DNA from: Reyranella sp.
Lineage (GTDB): Bacteria; Pseudomonadota; Alphaproteobacteria; Reyranellales; Reyranellaceae
Direction of reading: 5' to 3'
DNA: 64,000 bases
Assembly (NCBI RefSeq): GCF_017305915.1
Contig: NZ_JAFKJN010000015.1
Coordinates: 1-64,000 of the forward strand
Shown: piece after piece, positions 63,878 to 64,000 of the stretch
Position numbering within the stretch: position 1 is the first letter of the stretch
Layout: every line of letters starts with the position of its first letter
Position numbers and translations under genes: made by a program
The notes under the pieces: generated by a model
What the model was told of the DNA's origin: nothing
Databases searched by the model: none
The model's input: the letters and a program-made list of their open reading frames with translations, nothing else

Positions 63878-63947
63878 TGTCATCCCGAGGCGAAGCCGAG
63901 GGATCTATGCGAGCCAGGGTGGATCCCTCGCTACGCTCGGGATGACA
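63878..63947. repeat. TGTCATCCCGAG inverted repeat
   Basis: Arms TGTCATCCCGAG...GAGGGATC (63878-63905) and its imperfect inverse (63922-63947) surround a short centre. The words TGTCATCCCGAG and GAGGGATC match a repeat I know as common in intergenic DNA of many proteobacteria; that is from memory and not checked. Confidence 0.55.
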
Positions 63948-63948
63948 A

Positions 63949-64000
63949 CTAAAGCTGCTGCAGCTTGTAGACCCGCGCCGCGGTGCCGCTGTAGAGCGCG
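63949..64000 (-). CDS. C-terminal fragment of a gene running off the right edge
   Basis: A minus-strand frame (stop TAG 63951-63949) reads ...RALYSGTAARVYKLQQL. The ending GTAARVYKLQ resembles the C-terminus of amidohydrolase-family proteins, but the segment is only 16 residues and I cannot confirm it. Confidence 0.35.
   Translation of the reverse strand, partial: ALYSGTAARVYKLQQL

Overview
The window is GC-rich, tightly packed chromosomal DNA. I read it as an alphaproteobacterium, because it carries a betaine-lipid pair (BtaA/BtaB), a PlcP/glycosyltransferase lipid-remodelling pair, an ETF-beta lysine methyltransferase homologue, UbiA and UbiD, LeuA of the long type, and many Bug-type binding proteins and CoA-transferase/enoyl-CoA hydratase genes. 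A Reyranella-like or neighbouring soil/freshwater lineage fits, but this is an inference from gene content only. No rRNA, tRNA, insertion sequence, prophage or CRISPR array was seen.

Layout. 0.1-7.2 kb: an apparently self-contained regulon. Two paralogous two-gene cassettes (exported repeat-type protein plus small lipoprotein) point away from each other around a secreted alpha/beta hydrolase, followed by two tandem LuxR-type regulators. The same AATTGGGTAA-type dyad lies before each transcription unit. 7.3-11.6 kb: flavodoxin, two enoyl-CoA hydratases, an SMP-30 protein and a broken patatin. 11.6-14.8 kb: malonyl-CoA decarboxylase and an alkylation-repair operon (GST, AlkA-type glycosylase, Ogt). 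14.8-16.8 kb: btaAB behind a Pho-box-like promoter. 16.8-25.4 kb: thiolase, OmpA protein, and a minus-strand run decarboxylase-GNAT-queA-tgt-pncA. 25.4-32.7 kb: MBL hydrolase, purD, xseA, RraA-like/FAH pair, EamA transporter, VOC protein. 32.8-37.9 kb: a minus-strand operon plcP-agt-GT2-secreted protein, with a divergent lipid kinase. 37.9-42.6 kb: lytic transglycosylase, pmbA, leuA with a leucine-rich leader peptide. 42.6-44.5 kb: four small tyrosine- or histidine/arginine-rich exported proteins, each behind a related 19-bp box. 44.5-49.6 kb: CaiB-type CoA-transferase with two Bug proteins, and unknown small proteins. 49.6-54.6 kb: TetR gene with a dyad shared with a DUF2852 gene, GNAT genes (one decayed), APH-type kinase, MATE transporter, LLM oxidoreductase. 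54.7-64 kb: ubiD, TPR protein, possible oxygenase, creA, Cys-rich protein, ETF methyltransferase-ubiA, rsmE, gshA and an exported protein, with several long palindromic repeats in the gaps.

How the genes work together. The strongest linked stories are (1) the LuxR/dyad regulon of exported proteins at the left end, whose operator centre sits about 42.5 bp before the inferred start of two promoters; (2) phosphate-sparing lipid metabolism, with betaine-lipid synthesis and a PlcP/glycolipid locus about 20 kb apart; (3) the array of small exported proteins with a common upstream box; and (4) a TetR autoregulatory dyad shared with its downstream neighbour. All regulatory claims come from reading the sequence and have not been tested.
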